Origin: Voacanga thouarsii | Lineage: Eukaryota; Streptophyta; Magnoliopsida; Gentianales; Apocynaceae | Length of the DNA: 64,000 bases | Assembly (NCBI GenBank): GCA_026120185.1 | Contig: JANUWF010001179.1 | Span: forward strand, 3,761,501-3,825,500 | Direction of reading: 5' to 3' | Part shown: positions 24,421 through 37,560 of the stretch, piece by piece | Numbering within the stretch: the stretch's first letter is position 1 | Layout of the letters: every line of letters starts with the position of its first letter | Program-made: the position numbers and the translations under genes | Notes under the pieces: model-generated | Seen by the model: the letters and a program-made list of their open reading frames with translations, nothing else | The model's database searches: none | Told to the model about the DNA's origin: nothing

Positions 24421-25471
24421 TGAATGGTAGCGATAATAATGTACTGGATTATTCTCCTGAGTTTAATTCTAACAAAGGAGATGATTTTGGCCAATCAAGT
24501 AACATTGTGTTCAATACAGTGATTGAGAAGGACTAAATTCCAGAAATAGAACCACTAGAAGATAATATAGATGAATCTAACAATGATGATGATGAGATGT
24601 CACCAAAAACACTTTTAGAGAAATGTGAGTTGTACTTAAAAAGGCATGAAGGTATGGAGCATTTCAAAATATTGAAGAAACAACAATTGCTCAAATCCTA
24701 ATAATGAACAATTGAGCTATATGAAAAACAAGTTCAACAAAATGTGGAGGACTTGAAAATCAGTAACCAGTTAAATGCTAAGAGATGCTGAATTAGCTAT
24801 TAAAAGGTTGAATACTAGAAGGATGAAGTTAGATGAAAGTCCTCTCTTTTGAAAAATCTCCGCTCGATAAAACTGGCTTAGGTTATGATGAGTCTAATAA
24901 GTTTATTATTACAGATTAGATGAATTTGACAGTTGCAGAGAAGAAAGGACAATTGAGGAAGTTCAAACAAAGACCTAAGAAACATCCTATTCACTATGAT
25001 TATCGTTCTCTTGTAGGTTATAAATAGAAGAATTGTTTGAGGAGATTTAAAAATCTCCAATGTGATCGTAAGTTTGTCAAACTAAAGTTTGAAAATGGTA
25101 AGAAATCTCTAAAAGTGAAGCACTTATGGGTCTAGAAGACTAAAATCAACATGCATGTTGTTCACATGTCTCTGAAGGCTGCAATGGTGGGTATATGGTA
25201 CTTTAATAGTGGTTGTTCGAAATATATGATAGGAAAAAAAGGATTTCTTGTAGATTATGAGTCTAAAAGTGGTGGATCAATTATATTTGGTGATGGGTCG
25301 AAGAACAAGGCCATTGGAACTGGTATGTTGAACATTAAAAGTATGCCGAAACTCACAAATTTGCATGTTGGTGGTCTAAAGGGAAATCTAAAAAGTATTA
25401 GTCAATTATGTGATGACACTAAGTTCAATAAGAGCTTTTCATCGATTATCAAAGCTAGGTAAGACTACTAA
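24421..25471 (+). pseudogene. Sirevirus-like gag-pol junction and aspartic protease, truncated
   Basis: An acidic linker (about 24,420-24,650) leads to the protease at 25,151-25,462: WYFNSGCSKYMIGKKGF, GGSIIFGDGSK, LKGNLKSISQLCDD. Family members have DSG at the catalytic site; here it is NSG, so the enzyme would be inactive. The frame stops (TAA) at the edge of the inserted block, whose CACTA begins at 25,472. Confidence 0.85.
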
Positions 25472-25489
25472 CACTATTGGAAATTGGCC

Positions 25490-25790
25490 TATCACCCACG
25501 ACAAATTCTGTGGCTGATCGACCGAATTCTATGGCTGATTGATCTCAGCCACAGAACAGTCATGGAAATTTTTTCATGGCTGAAATCGTCTTGGCTTTTT
25601 TTTTTTTTTTGTGGGTAATAAATAAATTCCGTGGCTATTTTAATTTAAAATAATTGAAAATAAGGAATCAACCACGAAATTCTATTTCGTGGAATAACAT
25701 TTCGTGGCTGATTTAATAAATAATAATTAAATTTTATTGGCCACTGAAATTCATGGTCCACAACTCGTTTCGTGGACTAAGCACACCTGA
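25490..25790. repeat. Left subterminal GTGGCTGAT repeats
   Basis: Several direct and inverted copies of GTGGCTGATT / TTCGTGGCTGAT and AATCAACCACGAA occur, interrupted by a T15 run near 25,597. The same motif is dense at 39,370-39,869. Confidence 0.7.
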
Positions 25791-25819
25791 TTATAACCTT
25801 CCAATTAGTTGGAGAACTT

Positions 25820-25905
25820 TTGAGTACTTTGAGAGTTGAACCCATGACCTCTCATATGAAAGGTTGAGATTTAACTAACTGGGCCGAGTCTAATTGCTTG
25901 GACAT
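25820..25905 (-). repeat. tRNA-like Pol III promoter, possible SINE head
   Basis: On the minus strand GGCCCAGTTAGTTAAATCTC resembles an A box, and GGTCATGGGTTCAACTCTC, about 30 bases later, resembles a B box (GGTTCGANTCC). An A-run lies upstream rather than downstream. It does not fold as a convincing tRNA. It may be a decayed tRNA-derived SINE. Confidence 0.3.
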
Positions 25906-26130
25906 ATCTTTTTTTTTTTTTCATTTAAACTATTCCCAACATTCATTTTATATTTTTTTTAAATGTTAATACTATTACAATATACAACAATCATATTCAA
26001 TTTACTATAAAACTATATTATTCAATATAATAAATTATTTTGTATATTTATATAATTAAAATTTTATATATTGTTAATTATTTTACCATTTTTATTAAAT
26101 AATTTTTACAAATATATACATATATAAAAA

Positions 26131-26131
<1 letters not shown>

Positions 26132-26161
<30 letters not shown>

Positions 26162-26271
26162 TGTATGTATGTATGTATGTATGTATGTATGTATGTATGT
26201 ATGTATGTATGTATGTATGTATGTATGTATGTATGTATGTATGTATGTATGTATGTATGTATGTATGTATT
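26132..26271. repeat. (TATG)n microsatellite, about 35 units
   Basis: A nearly perfect tetranucleotide array about 140 bases long. It lies at the left boundary of the endogenous pararetrovirus. The open frames across it (MYVC repeats and the antisense THIH repeats) are artefacts of the 4-base period. Confidence 0.97.
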
Positions 26272-26594
26272 TACCAAAGGGACGGGAAGCTTTGCTCGAA
26301 AAGGAAAAGGAAAAATGGGAAGTAAATTAAAGAAGGTAAGGTTGCATATGGAATGCACAAATAAATTAAAGCATAAATAAATGAATGATGAACTGAAAAT
26401 AAATGAGGCGGCTTAGCCGACCATATGCAAATGAAACTGAAATAAAATAGTATTATTACTAAAATAAAATTACAATATTGGAGATTAGAATTGAATTCTA
26501 ACTGGAGAGGGTCTTGCAAGTCTTTGGGATACAAAGGGTGCAAGATGTAAGATACAAGTGCTGGGGTGTGCAAGTGTGTCTTACAATAAATTGG

Positions 26595-26755
26595 AATTGG
26601 CTATTTATAGCAAAAAAGTAGTTCTATAGTAGCCTAATAAAGCTGCTACAGTATACAGTGACTTTAATAAAGTTTTTACAGTGTTTTGCTGAGGTATCAC
26701 TTACGTCACAAGTGATGTCATGCTGATATTGTCCTGATATCATCAATGATGTCAT
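26595..26755 (-). promoter_or_regulatory. 35S-type pararetroviral promoter with as-1-like elements
   Basis: On the minus strand two TGACATCA boxes (26,747-26,754 and 26,713-26,720) and one TGACGTAAG (26,700-26,708) are followed about 90 bases later by a TATA box, CTATAAATAG (26,601-26,610). This is the layout of caulimovirus 35S promoters: TGACG-type as-1 sites bound by TGA bZIP factors, then TATA. Transcription would start near 26,575 and run leftward through the leader into the (TATG)n tract. The motifs are well preserved despite the decayed ORFs. Confidence 0.7.
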
Positions 26756-26879
26756 AGATGAAGTCATTCCTGCATCATTTTGTTTATTATTCACCATAAT
26801 AACTTTCATCTTCTTCTTCTACTTCGTCTTCTTCTGATTTCGTAGTTCCTTCTGCAGGTGACAAGGCAGAGGGTTGTCA

Positions 26880-28350
26880 TTGTAACTATTGTAGCATCAT
26901 CTATATGGTGGCTACAAAGTCTTCCTTAGATTTAGAGGTTGCAAGAGTAGCAGCTGCAATAAATTTCTGCTGGAGAAACTCCATTTGTTGACTATCTGTT
27001 AGGGACAGATATTTTGGATTCGCTTTGAACCACTTTTCTATGGAAGGGATGTAAGTATTCTTTGCATCCCAATCCTTCCACCATTTACAATATCCTTGGA
27101 GGGCAAGATAAGATAGGCCATGTTAATTGGCCTCTATGTGGTATGCAAATTTCTGTGAGTATATCCAGGCAAGCTTGAATATACTGAAAAATTGGAGTAG
27201 CAGGGGAATTGCTGGCTGAGTATTTGCATATCTGGACTGAAAATAATCAAATCCTTCTTTTACTAGCTGAGGAAGGATTTCCTCAGTTGGTCTATAGATT
27301 GGCCACTACTGATTGACAAACTAATGGGGAAATATAACTTGTGCAGGCTTCTTTTTGTTGAAATAGAAAAACTACGAATGGCTCTATTGTTTGTTTTGAA
27401 AGGTAAAAGCATTTACCCAGATTGTTTGATAGTCCCAATAATTATAAACCATGAGATCAAAAGGTTGGAAAAATTTTTTGAAAGTGTTTGGTGAAACTTT
27501 CCAAACTGAAGGGATATGGATCGAATGGATTTGGACTAAAGTATTTGTTATGAAGGATTCAATCTTTTTATCTTTGTGAGGGTGGAAAGAGGCACTCTCT
27601 ATGTCTACGAGTATGAACTCGTAATACTTTTGAGTGAATTTTGGTGATTTTTGGACAAAGTTAACATTTGGGCCAAAAAGTTGTTGAGTTGCTAATTGAG
27701 GATTGGAATTCCAAAATTCTAGTTCCATTTGAAGGAGTTTATGGACCCTTGAAGTTTTGAAGTATGCAGGCTCTGGGGAGGAAGAGAGCCTGGAAGAAAC
27801 AGGTTGTGGTTCACAAGAAAGAACCTTTGATGATGCCGATTGCATCGTGCTGGTGTTAGTGATTTTGGAAATCGCACTTCTAGTGTTTGTAGGGTTAGAT
27901 ACCTCCACAATTTTGAGTTCAGAAGGCTTTACCTGAGTTACCTGTTTTGAATCAGTTTAAGTAAGCTGACTTGGGTTGGCTGATGGGAATCCCATCTGTT
28001 AGCTTGCAGTGGGAAGCAGGAATCCCATTTTCTGGCACCAATTGCAGATATCTGCAATAGTCCATGCAAATTGTGTTTGAGCGTTTTTTGAATCTTCAGA
28101 TTCCACAATATCAGCCCAACTCCTAGAGGTTAGGTTTCCAAAAGAAATTGGGTCTTGGATTTTTATAGGCTATGGTACAATTGTTTTGGCTATGGGCATT
28201 GCATAGTCTTTTGAGCTTGTGAACTGAGTTTTACCAGTGGATGGTCCAAAGGACTCTTTCTTTGGTTCCTGTTGATGTATAGGCGTAGGGATGGCGGGAA
28301 GCTCTTTGAGCTTTAGATTCTTATTTTTCTGTTTGGGAGCCATGAATTTA
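26880..28350 (-). pseudogene. Last ORF of the pararetrovirus, function not assigned
   Basis: The ORF begins near 28,343 just after the RNase H end, with a Lys-rich N-terminus and a SWADIVE-like motif near 28,100. It continues through a 174-codon open stretch (27,384-27,908) to about 26,880. There are at least four stops or shifts. Its place after the polymerase and before the promoter is that of the caulimovirid terminal ORF (transactivator/inclusion protein in some genera), but I see no diagnostic motif and give no function. Confidence 0.55.
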
Positions 28351-28359
28351 TCGATCCTA

Positions 28360-31300
28360 CAGAATTCCCGAGTTAAGAAATCAAGAATTGAGTTTGAAGT
28401 GTTAGGGATATGCCTTAGAGTCAATTTGTACTTATACTATTGTTGTTATGTTTTATATAACAATATGAGGTTTTCTTTTCCATGAATAGTGCATTTTGTT
28501 TTGTGGTCATCAAATACGTGACTTGATAGTAAAACCCAATAATGAATACAATGACTATTCTAAAACTATCCCTGATTGATTATTATTATTGGAACAATAA
28601 TAAATTAAGATTAATATGTTTGTGACTTGATAGCTATGTTTTACTGATCATGGATATTTGTGATATCGAGTTAAAATATAAATAAATATTAGAGAACATT
28701 GTATTGGACATGACCCACTGTGAGAGTACTTCATGGAATATGTCATAAGTACTTTCTAGCTATAATAATATTAAAAGTCCTTCGACCTAAATTCATCATA
28801 ATTTCCTACTTGATAAATTCTATATTTTGACGTTGTCTAAAGTTGTCTTTAAAAAGATAATAAATTAGACTACTGTTGGATATAGAATAAATCAATGAGA
28901 GGAATATGATTGATAGTGAAGGAATTTGTCCCTCTCAATTATGGAAGAGATATCCATGGGCCCCTTGATAAGTTAAACTGTTAAAATGTATGACCGTGCT
29001 CAAACATATCAATCTAAGATATTGATATCATTTGTTTGAACAGTCTACTATGAAATCAAGAAATAATTAATTAAGGTTAATAAAGATGGCATGCTCCGTG
29101 CCTTATGCTTAATCTGGATATCGTGTGACATAAGGATTAAATATAAAATTGTGGTTTGATTCAAAGAGATCACCGATCTTCATTTAACTTGGATAGTTAT
29201 AATATTTTGCTAGAAACTGCTTATAATTTGTGTGCCATTTAAATATGATTTGGGCACACTGCCAGTGTTAAATGAACCTATAGGGTCACACAATAAGCGA
29301 ACTTGTTAGGTTATTTTTCTGATAACTAGATTCGATGAATTTGGAAATATGTCTAAGTTAATCAAACTTAGAAAATTTACCAAATACAATAAATTTGGAA
29401 ATATGTCCACATTCGATATATTTGGATAATGTCCAGATTATAAGAATCTGACTCGGTAAATTAATTAGTTAAATTATCGAAATAATGGCAGAATCTTATT
29501 ATATCAATTTTAATTTAATTTGAATTTAAATTAAAATACGATAAGATATTATTAGGGTTGGACTCTAAAAGTTTCGGAGGGATTTTTAAGAAAACCCTAA
29601 CTGTCTTCTCTAAAGAGCTATTCTGTTAAGAATATTCGTGCCTTCATCCATCAGAAAAAAATAAGCCTCTCGAACCATAGGTGCTAGTACTCCACGGTGA
29701 CAAGTGAGTTCGTGGTGTGTATCCGATAGAGGATATTCGCATATTGCAGTGTCTGGTGGTCGCTCGGGTTGAACGTACAACAGTACAATCGGAATCGAAT
29801 GATATCGATTACAGCTAACAGAGATAATTTTTCAAACCTACGATCTTCTTAATCGTTTACTTGGATCCTCGGAAGGGATTCATGAATGTTTTTCGCGTTT
29901 AGGAGTCCACGAATCCTAACATGAAGATCCCTTGATATATTCTATATCAAAATCAAATATGGATAAAATAGCTTGCCATCTAGCAAAATATCTGTTTAGA
30001 AGCAAGATTTTTAACATCTTTTTGCAAAACATATTTTGCAGCTTTGCAATCAATACGTAATAAAAATTTTTGATTTAGTAAATCGGCTTGAAATTTTTGA
30101 ATGCATAAAACTATTACCTAAATTTCTTTTTTAATGGTAGGATAGTTCTGTTGAGAACTATTTCAATGCTTGGATGTAAATGCAACTATATGCTCTTTGT
30201 CATTTTTCTGTTGCTTCAGGATGCCGCCATAACCTATGCCAGAGGCATCTGTTTCAATAATTTTTTTAAGCTTGTGGATCAGGCAATGATAGACAAGGAA
30301 GATTTTTGACTTGGTTCTTAACCTGCCTAACAATTAAAGTATGGATATTAGTCCATGGAGGAGGAGGTTGTTTAAGCCTATCATACAGAGGCTTAACCAG
30401 ATTTTTTATTCCTGGGATGAAGTCAGAAACATAGTTCAAACAACTAAGGAATCTTTGGATTGAGCGGGAAATAGGGGTGATCATTCCTTGTTGAATATTA
30501 TGCCCAAAGAATCGAACATTTATTTGTAAAAGACTAAATTTTGTTTTTGAAAGCACTAAGCCATTATACTTAATAATGTAAAGTAGGACATTAAGATGTT
30601 TGAAATGTTAATCCAAACAATTTGAGAAAACTAAAACATCATCAATATAAACAATGATAAATTGGGAATAAGGGTTGAAAATCTCATTCATGATTCTTTG
30701 AATTTCAGAAGAAGCATTTTTCAATCCAAAAGGTATTATATTCCATTCATATTGATCAAATGGAACTGTAAATGCAATTTTGTACCGATCTCTGGGATTA
30801 ATTTGAATTTGTCAATATCCAGATTTCAAATCAAATTTTAAAAATATGACTACAGCATGCAGCCTGTTGAGGAAATCTTTTTTATTAGGGATATGATACC
30901 TTATCCACCTGAGTGCTGTGTTGAGGGGTTTGTAATTGATTACCAACCTTGGAGCACCTCTCTCAATTTCAGCATTTTTGTAGACATAAAATGCGGCACA
31001 GCTCTACGGAGATGTACTAGGAGTGATGATTTTCTTTTGCAAGAGATCATTAATCTCCTTTTGACAAAGAGTGGTTAGCTCATGATACATTTGGATTGGT
31101 CTAGCCTTGGTCGGGATAGATTTTTCATTAAAGTCAGGCTCATAAGGGAGTCGGACAATATGTTGTTTCCTATGCCAGAAAGCAGTAGGGAGGTCATAAC
31201 AAAGATGTTGCTGAATATGATTTGTCAAGGCTTGGATTCTAGATTTGGTAGTTGGATCCTGCAATTGTTGTTAGAGTCTTTTGAAAGCTAGATCTTGTTT

Positions 31301-31769
31301 TAGAAAATTTATTTGGGATTTTTTGTTTTCCAAAAATTGGAGTTTCTTCTCAATAGGAGACCTATCAAAAGGAATGAGGATTTGTTGTTTTAAATAAGTA
31401 ACATGAATACCTTCTTTGAGGACCATGAAAGGGATGATCTGTTGGATGAAAGGAGTGCCTAAGATAATAGGGCTAGAGATATCTTTTACCAAAAGGAATG
31501 AGGTAATAACAGACAAAGAAGAATGTTTTACCTCAACATCAGAAAGTTTGAAACTAATACCCAGTTTCTTACCATTGGCAGATCGAAGGCTTTCTTTGGT
31601 CTTTTCAAATAATTTTGTAGGAATGAGTCCTTCTTGGATACAATTGAGATATGCTCATGTATCAAGAAGAGTTGGGACTTCAAGGATGAATGAGCTGTTG
31701 ATTACTAGAGTAATTCTGATGTGCCATCTTTGAATGGATATTTTTGAAAGGTGATTCAAAAATTACTTT
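28360..31769 (-). pseudogene. Pararetrovirus protease, reverse transcriptase and RNase H, broken
   Basis: In minus-strand order: a retropepsin-type segment with ILGTPFI (31,271-31,516), the RT N-terminal region with KARPIQM (31,004-31,264), the catalytic YIDD motif (30,638-30,649, intact), the RT thumb/connection (30,266-30,556), and RNase H (about 29,927-30,265, then 28,360-28,395 beyond the solo LTR). Caulimovirid RT copies pregenomic RNA into DNA. Stops and shifts occur in most segments, and the RNase H is split by the LTR. Confidence 0.85.
28400..29921 (+). mobile_element. Solo LTR (1,522 bp) inserted in the pararetrovirus RNase H
   Basis: It starts TGTTAGGGATATGCC and ends GAATCCTAACA, with a perfect 5-bp duplication TGAAG (28,395-28,399 and 29,922-29,926). 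It aligns along its length with 16,622-18,138. It is oriented opposite to the provirus and cuts the RNase H domain just before its C-terminal LTREF motif. Confidence 0.92.
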
Positions 31770-34700
31770 TGTAACACCCCACACCCTAGGTACCTAGATA
31801 GGGTAGGATGTCGCCCCGTCCAAAGGACCACCAAAGGACCAGAGGTCTTTATAACAAGGTACAAAATTAACGAAAACTGCTAAATAAAATTAAAAAGGAT
31901 AATTCCATTACATCTGAAAGCAAAACTTATACAAGTCTGGAAAATCAAAACTAACAAGCGTCTCTTGAAATAAATTCAACCACAACTAAATAAATAAATT
32001 GGAGCTCAACCATAGCTTCGCCCCGCTCACTGAAAGCAATCTCCTGAAATCATGATATAAAAGGTGTGAGATTGACATCTCAGTAAGTCTCGTGTGTGCA
32101 AATGTCAGTGAAAATCATTTCATGTATGCAGATTTATCAAAACCACAAAATCGTGTTTGCAAGCCAATCTCATCAATAACCGTCATAAAAAGGAGCCTTG
32201 CTCAATCAATCTAAAACAGTTCACAATAAATCATTGTTTCATCACAATCATTATTCCTTAAATAGGGATTAACAAATGATTCAACAATATAGTAATATAA
32301 TCCATATCATGGTTACCACCATGATAGCTTCACAATGTATTCTTTCAACAATGGGCAGTGGGGAATTCACCCATCAGGTGAGATACTCCTCCATCTCTTC
32401 ACCTAATACTCCGGTTGTCCAATCCGGGTCATCAGTATCCACATGGACCAATAGGCTAGCTCGGACCTGCCTGACTAAGTAGTACTGTCGCCTCTCCAAG
32501 TTGAATTTATCTTCTGGAGGTGGCCACCTGCCAGAAGACTCACTCTTACTCTTTGAAACTAGTACTACTAGCCTACCCCCGCTGAGTACTCAACGCTCCC
32601 CGATTAGGGGCAGAATCATTTTTCCCTTTCTCGAAAGTCTTTGATTAGTTTGATTGCAAAACGTGGTTTTTCGCAATAGCGTTTCCAAAACGTTTAGTAA
32701 ATAGGGTAAGAAATCATTTTGATGTTGAACAATTAACATTTAGCAAATTCGTTTTGAAAATAGAACATCCACGTTTCCAATCCAAGTCTCACAACAATCC
32801 AGTATAACTCATCATTTTTAGTCAAGGCTCAATCATTGTGTCAAAACATCATATTGACATCAATTCCAAATAACATTGTAAAAATTGCTTGCAAACATAT
32901 AACTTGTATCAAAACAGTTATGCAGGGACTTACCTGGATATATCACAGCCAAATCCAACTCAATCGATTGCTCTAATTTCCTCTCCTTTCTTATCTAGAG
33001 CAAATAACCCCGCAATTAGGATTTAATCATTCCACCCATTATTTCATAGAACATGACTCTTCAGGATTTTATTATTTACCTATTGCATCCATGGTATTTG
33101 ATTCACTAAATCACATATATAACTTTCCTTTACGATTCTATTGATCATGACCGTGCATTGATCTAGATCAATTCTTCACATGACCTCTTCCATATTAAAC
33201 TAACATAAAATCATTATAAAGAGCCCCATAAACATTAAAAGATCTCATCTTTTGCCTATTTAGCATGAATTTAGGTTCATCATGGCAAGATACATCAATG
33301 TCCTATCTCATACATGCTTTGTCTATGGCTTTCATCAACATGTTCATCAATCTAATATATTCATGCGTTCATACTAGACTCCATAAGCATCCTTAAGTTA
33401 ATATTTTGAAGTTTAAGACCTTGTAAATCAATAAAAATAGGATCTTGATTACCTCTTAGCGATTTAGACTTAAATCACGGCAACTCCTTGTTGACTAGCT
33501 TGAGTTCGATCACTAGTTGAAGAGTTTGGATCGCTTGGATGTCCTTGATCAAGACTCCCCAAAGAATGGGTAAAATCAGTCCCTTATGATCGAGATTTAG
33601 GAGAAGAAGACGAGAGGAATTGAAGAGGAGTTGATGAAGAGTTGAGGAGTTGCTTACCTTAGAGTTGGTTTTCAGCTTTAATGGAGTTTTGGGTGCTATT
33701 TTGGTCCAGATGTGGAGGAGGGTTGGTGGCTGGAATTTCTGAGCAATGGAGGGTATTTAGGGTTTGTTTAAGGCTGTTTGATGAAGGAGATAGGTTAGGC
33801 TAAGGTGCTTTAGGGTTTAAGTGTTTGAAGAAGTTTTAGCCTTGCTAGGGTTTCTTGATCAAATCAGAAAATTGTTCAGCTTTGGTGTTCTCTAGGGCTG
33901 CCAAGATTTTGGAGGGGAATTAGGGTTGGTGGCTGCAGTGTTTGTGTAGCTGAGGGTGCTGAGATTCTGGACAGAAAGAGAGGAAAAATCTGATGGGTTT
34001 TGAGTCCCTATAATAGTGAAAATAGGAGAGGAAGAATGGGCCTTTGTACAGCTGTTTTTCTGCTTGATAGCTAGGGCACTTTTGTGCAGATTTTGTGCTG
34101 GAAATTTTAGGCAGAATAGGTGTGAACAGTGACGAAAATTTTGAGGGTCTAGGGCTGAAATTCTGGTTTCCTTTTGGCTGAAGACAAGTCCTAGTTGGTT
34201 AGGGTTTTCTTGGCCAATCTTAGCTAGGGTTTGGGAGTGTTTTAGGTAAGTTGTCTTTACCCTAAGTGGCGGCTGCTAGAAGGGAGTTTTCCAGAAAACC
34301 CTAGAGAGGAATTAGGTCATCTAATTAGGAAATAGCTATTAAATAGTTATTAGGAAATAAAATTCTGGTTTCCTATTCATGCCTACTGAAATTTCCCCTA
34401 AGGCTTCGAAATTTCCTGGATTTATCCAAGAGATAAATACTCCATTTAATTTCACCTTCAAGTCTTTTATTTCCATTAAGAAAATATTATTTGAAAGAAG
34501 ATAAAATATGGGAATTTATTTCCTTGAAAATAATACCTATATGCTTTCTTATATATGCTTTTCTTTACTAATATATTATTAAAATTCTCTAAAAGGTTAT
34601 GATAAGATATTAGAACCAACAATTTAATTTGTTCTCAAATATTTTATAAAATTTTCAAATAAATCACTATCCTAGTTTATTTTTCTCTTCTTAGAAAATT

Positions 34701-35052
34701 AATTTCCTAGTGGCTAGTCTTCTAGAGATTTCGGCCAAGCTAGGGAAAAGTTAGGGAAGGAGGAAGGAAAATAAGAGAATGAAAAGGGTTTGAAATTGCT
34801 AGGATTCAAACTCAAGCCCGTCAAGGTTTAAATGGTCTCCCCACTTGCTTTGCCCTTTTTTCCCAATAAACTCTCCTTAATAAATGAAAGCTCAAGCAAT
34901 CAAACTATTTCAAGAACAAATTAATTCATGCAATCCACAACCAATATTTTCATGAAAAATAATTCAAATCATCAAATATTGTGGTATAACTTAATATGAC
35001 ATGCGTGACTTTTCTCTCACTTACCCAAGACGGTCTAACATGGGGTATTACA
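31770..35052 (-). mobile_element. 3.3-kb solo LTR, Tekay/Del (Ty3/gypsy chromovirus)-like
   Basis: Read on the minus strand it starts TGTAATACCCC and ends GGGGTGTTACA, the ends and size usual for Tekay/Del chromovirus LTRs. It contains no recognisable gag or pol. It interrupts the pararetrovirus between the capsid region and the protease. The adjoining pentamers (AAAGT and AAATC on the minus strand) share only three bases, so the duplication is decayed or absent. A 68-codon ORF at 32,276 is not supported as a gene. Confidence 0.65.
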
Positions 35053-37560
35053 GATTTAGTTCCTGAGGATTTGAAGTTTTTGGAAGGATTGGTATTTCAT
35101 CTTTGGAATAGAGTTGTTGGAGAACTAACCTGTCTATTTCTTGAGTGGCTTTGATTTCTTTGATTTCTTCTTTAAAGATGGCAATTTCAGATTGCAAATC
35201 TTGGATAGTTACTGACTTTTGAGGTTTAGTTGGAAACCTATTAAGAATGTCTATAATGTTGTATGTGTTGACAATCCTAGGATGATTGTCAAAAGGATTG
35301 GATCTTGACGAAGATGGCTGATGAAGAGTTTGTTTGAATCTGTCTAGATACTTTTTTCTATCAGCATTATCAGGAAGATTTCTTATAAGCTTAAGGAGTA
35401 TGTCCTGTTCTTTAGAAAGGACATTGATTGAAGGCTTATCTTTGTCAGATTCTGAAGAAGATGACGAGGAAAGAATATCATCCTCATGGATTTGATTGAA
35501 TTGCTAGTTACATTCATCATCAGCAAGCTCAAATTCGGACTCTGAAATGAGAAGGTTTTGAATTTTTCTAAGCAAATCTTGGTCTAATGAAAGTTCATGG
35601 ATTTTTTTGGAGACTCTGCAGTATCTGGCTATATGGCCTGGCTTACCACATTTGAAACAAGTAACAGATTTGGATTTATCTTTGGAAGATTGAGCTTTTT
35701 TAGTTTTTTGGTGAGAAGGAGGAAGAGTTGGATATTTGGACTTCCTGAATTAGCGCTTACTTCTATGGTAAGTGGGCTTGGATTGCAACTGTTTATGCTT
35801 ATATCTTTTATAGGGTTTGGAACTGCATGAAAGTAATCCAAACTGTTCACAAAAGGAGCCTAGGTATCGGCTTCTTTGGGCTCTATCCTTAGCTAATTGT
35901 CTCAACATCTTGTCTTGCCGACAAATCTTGAGAGCAACTTGTTGGATTTGACTAGTCAACTGACCAAATATGATCCTATCATAAGGTACATTACCATTAT
36001 GTTGGGTTTGCAATTCCTTAAGAACAAAGTCACGAAGAGATTTGGGAAAGCCATCTAGGAATTTTTCTTTCCAATACTAGCTATTTTCATCAAGTCTGGC
36101 ATAAATCCTAGTAAGGAAGGTATCCTTATATCACCTAAAGCCAGACAAAGTTCTGTATTTGAGATTATTGAGAATCTCGATAGAATTTTTTCGAAAAATA
36201 CCTGGATTTCCAATGAAGGTTTTGACTATAGTAAAGATTAACGTAGATACTGCATTTGGGATAGGTTCACCATTTTGAAGGATGGGATGGCCATCAGCAT
36301 CTATTTTGACAGCATGAAGGATATTATATTTATCAGTATCAGTGAGATGTTCATCCCACCATCATTTGAGTTGTCATGAGTAGATAATTGATTTGTACTA
36401 CCATGGGTTGTTCTATAGGCAGTGACACCATGGTCATTTGTTGGAATTTTGCCATAATGTTATATTCTGACTGGCTATCTATGTTCCATTCATAGATGTT
36501 GTTGGCATTGTAAGAGTTTTGCAAAATGGCTGGACTCTCTTCTAGGGTTACATCAGGATGAGTGGCTCTAGAATAATAGAGTTTTTGGGGATTTTTCCAA
36601 TTATTTGGTTTTCCTACTCTGAGAGGAGCAATTTCTATAGTGGGGGGTTCTTCTAGAATATGTTCAGGAGTAGAATCAGAGTCAATTTCCTGTAAAACAG
36701 AAACAGATTGTTGTGTGGTTGTTTTTGCTGGAGTAGAGGGTGATCCAGGAATAATTGTTTTTGTTTAACACTTATGTTATGAGTGTCGAGTATAATAGAT
36801 TTTTCTATTTCTGCTATCCTTCTCTGTAATTCTATGAGCATTTGTGGAGTAGAAGTATTTTTGAGTTCCTCACGAAATTGGACAGGAATTTCATAAGGTT
36901 TAAAGAGAGGAATAGTTGGAGAGGTACTAGAAGTTGATGTCACAGAAGTTGTTGGACTGGAGATACTTGGTTTTGAAATCAAATATTCACCAATAGTTTG
37001 TAGATATTTATTGGTATAATTGTTTTGTCCAAAAAGACTTTGAATGTCCTTTGCCTTGATTGGTTCTTCAAGGTCAGTTTCAAATCTTCTTTTGAAAGGG
37101 GCAGCAGTGATAGTTTCTGCACTTGATGGGGTTTTAAAATTTTGTCCCGAAGGGAACTCAGAAGAAACTTTTGTTCCTTGGGAAGTCTGCCAAAGTTTTG
37201 AAACATTAACAGAACTTGAAAAAGGATAATCAATTTTATTAATTGAAGCATAAGCTTCAAGCCATAAAAATAAATCAATTTGTCTTTGAACAGAGTTTAA
37301 AAACTCATAATATGCATCTTGAATTTCTTGCCTTTCAGATCCTTGATAATGTGTAAAGAACCAATTTCTTTTCAAAATATTTGTAACAGAATAGAATTCT
37401 TTTCTCAAATGTTCTTTGTCTAGGATAAAATTATTTTGTAAAACATTAAGATCTCCAACCATAGCAGAATGGGTAGGAGATGTAGGATTATCATCAGATT
37501 TAGGTTGAGCTACATACCTAACTTGGGGAATCCTCAGATCCTGATCAATATCTTGTAACT
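35053..37560 (-). pseudogene. Pararetrovirus capsid-type region with CCHC zinc knuckle
   Basis: A 269-codon open stretch (36,653-37,462) with Gln/Ser/Thr-rich sequence precedes a broken region (35,629-36,013). It contains a perfect CX2CX4HX4C knuckle, CFKCGKPGHIARYC, at 35,618-35,659. An acidic Ser/Asp-rich tract follows. A Cys-His knuckle after the capsid core is typical of caulimovirid coat proteins, which package the RNA. Frame changes separate the pieces, and the Tekay-like LTR cuts the region off at 35,053. Confidence 0.75.

Noticed and set aside
25820..25905. tRNA gene
   Set aside because: A- and B-box-like motifs are present, but no cloverleaf with a paired acceptor stem could be drawn; kept only as a possible SINE head.
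26095..26380. Open frames of 62-87 codons coding MYVC or THIH repeats
   Set aside because: They are artefacts of a 4-base microsatellite read in all frames.
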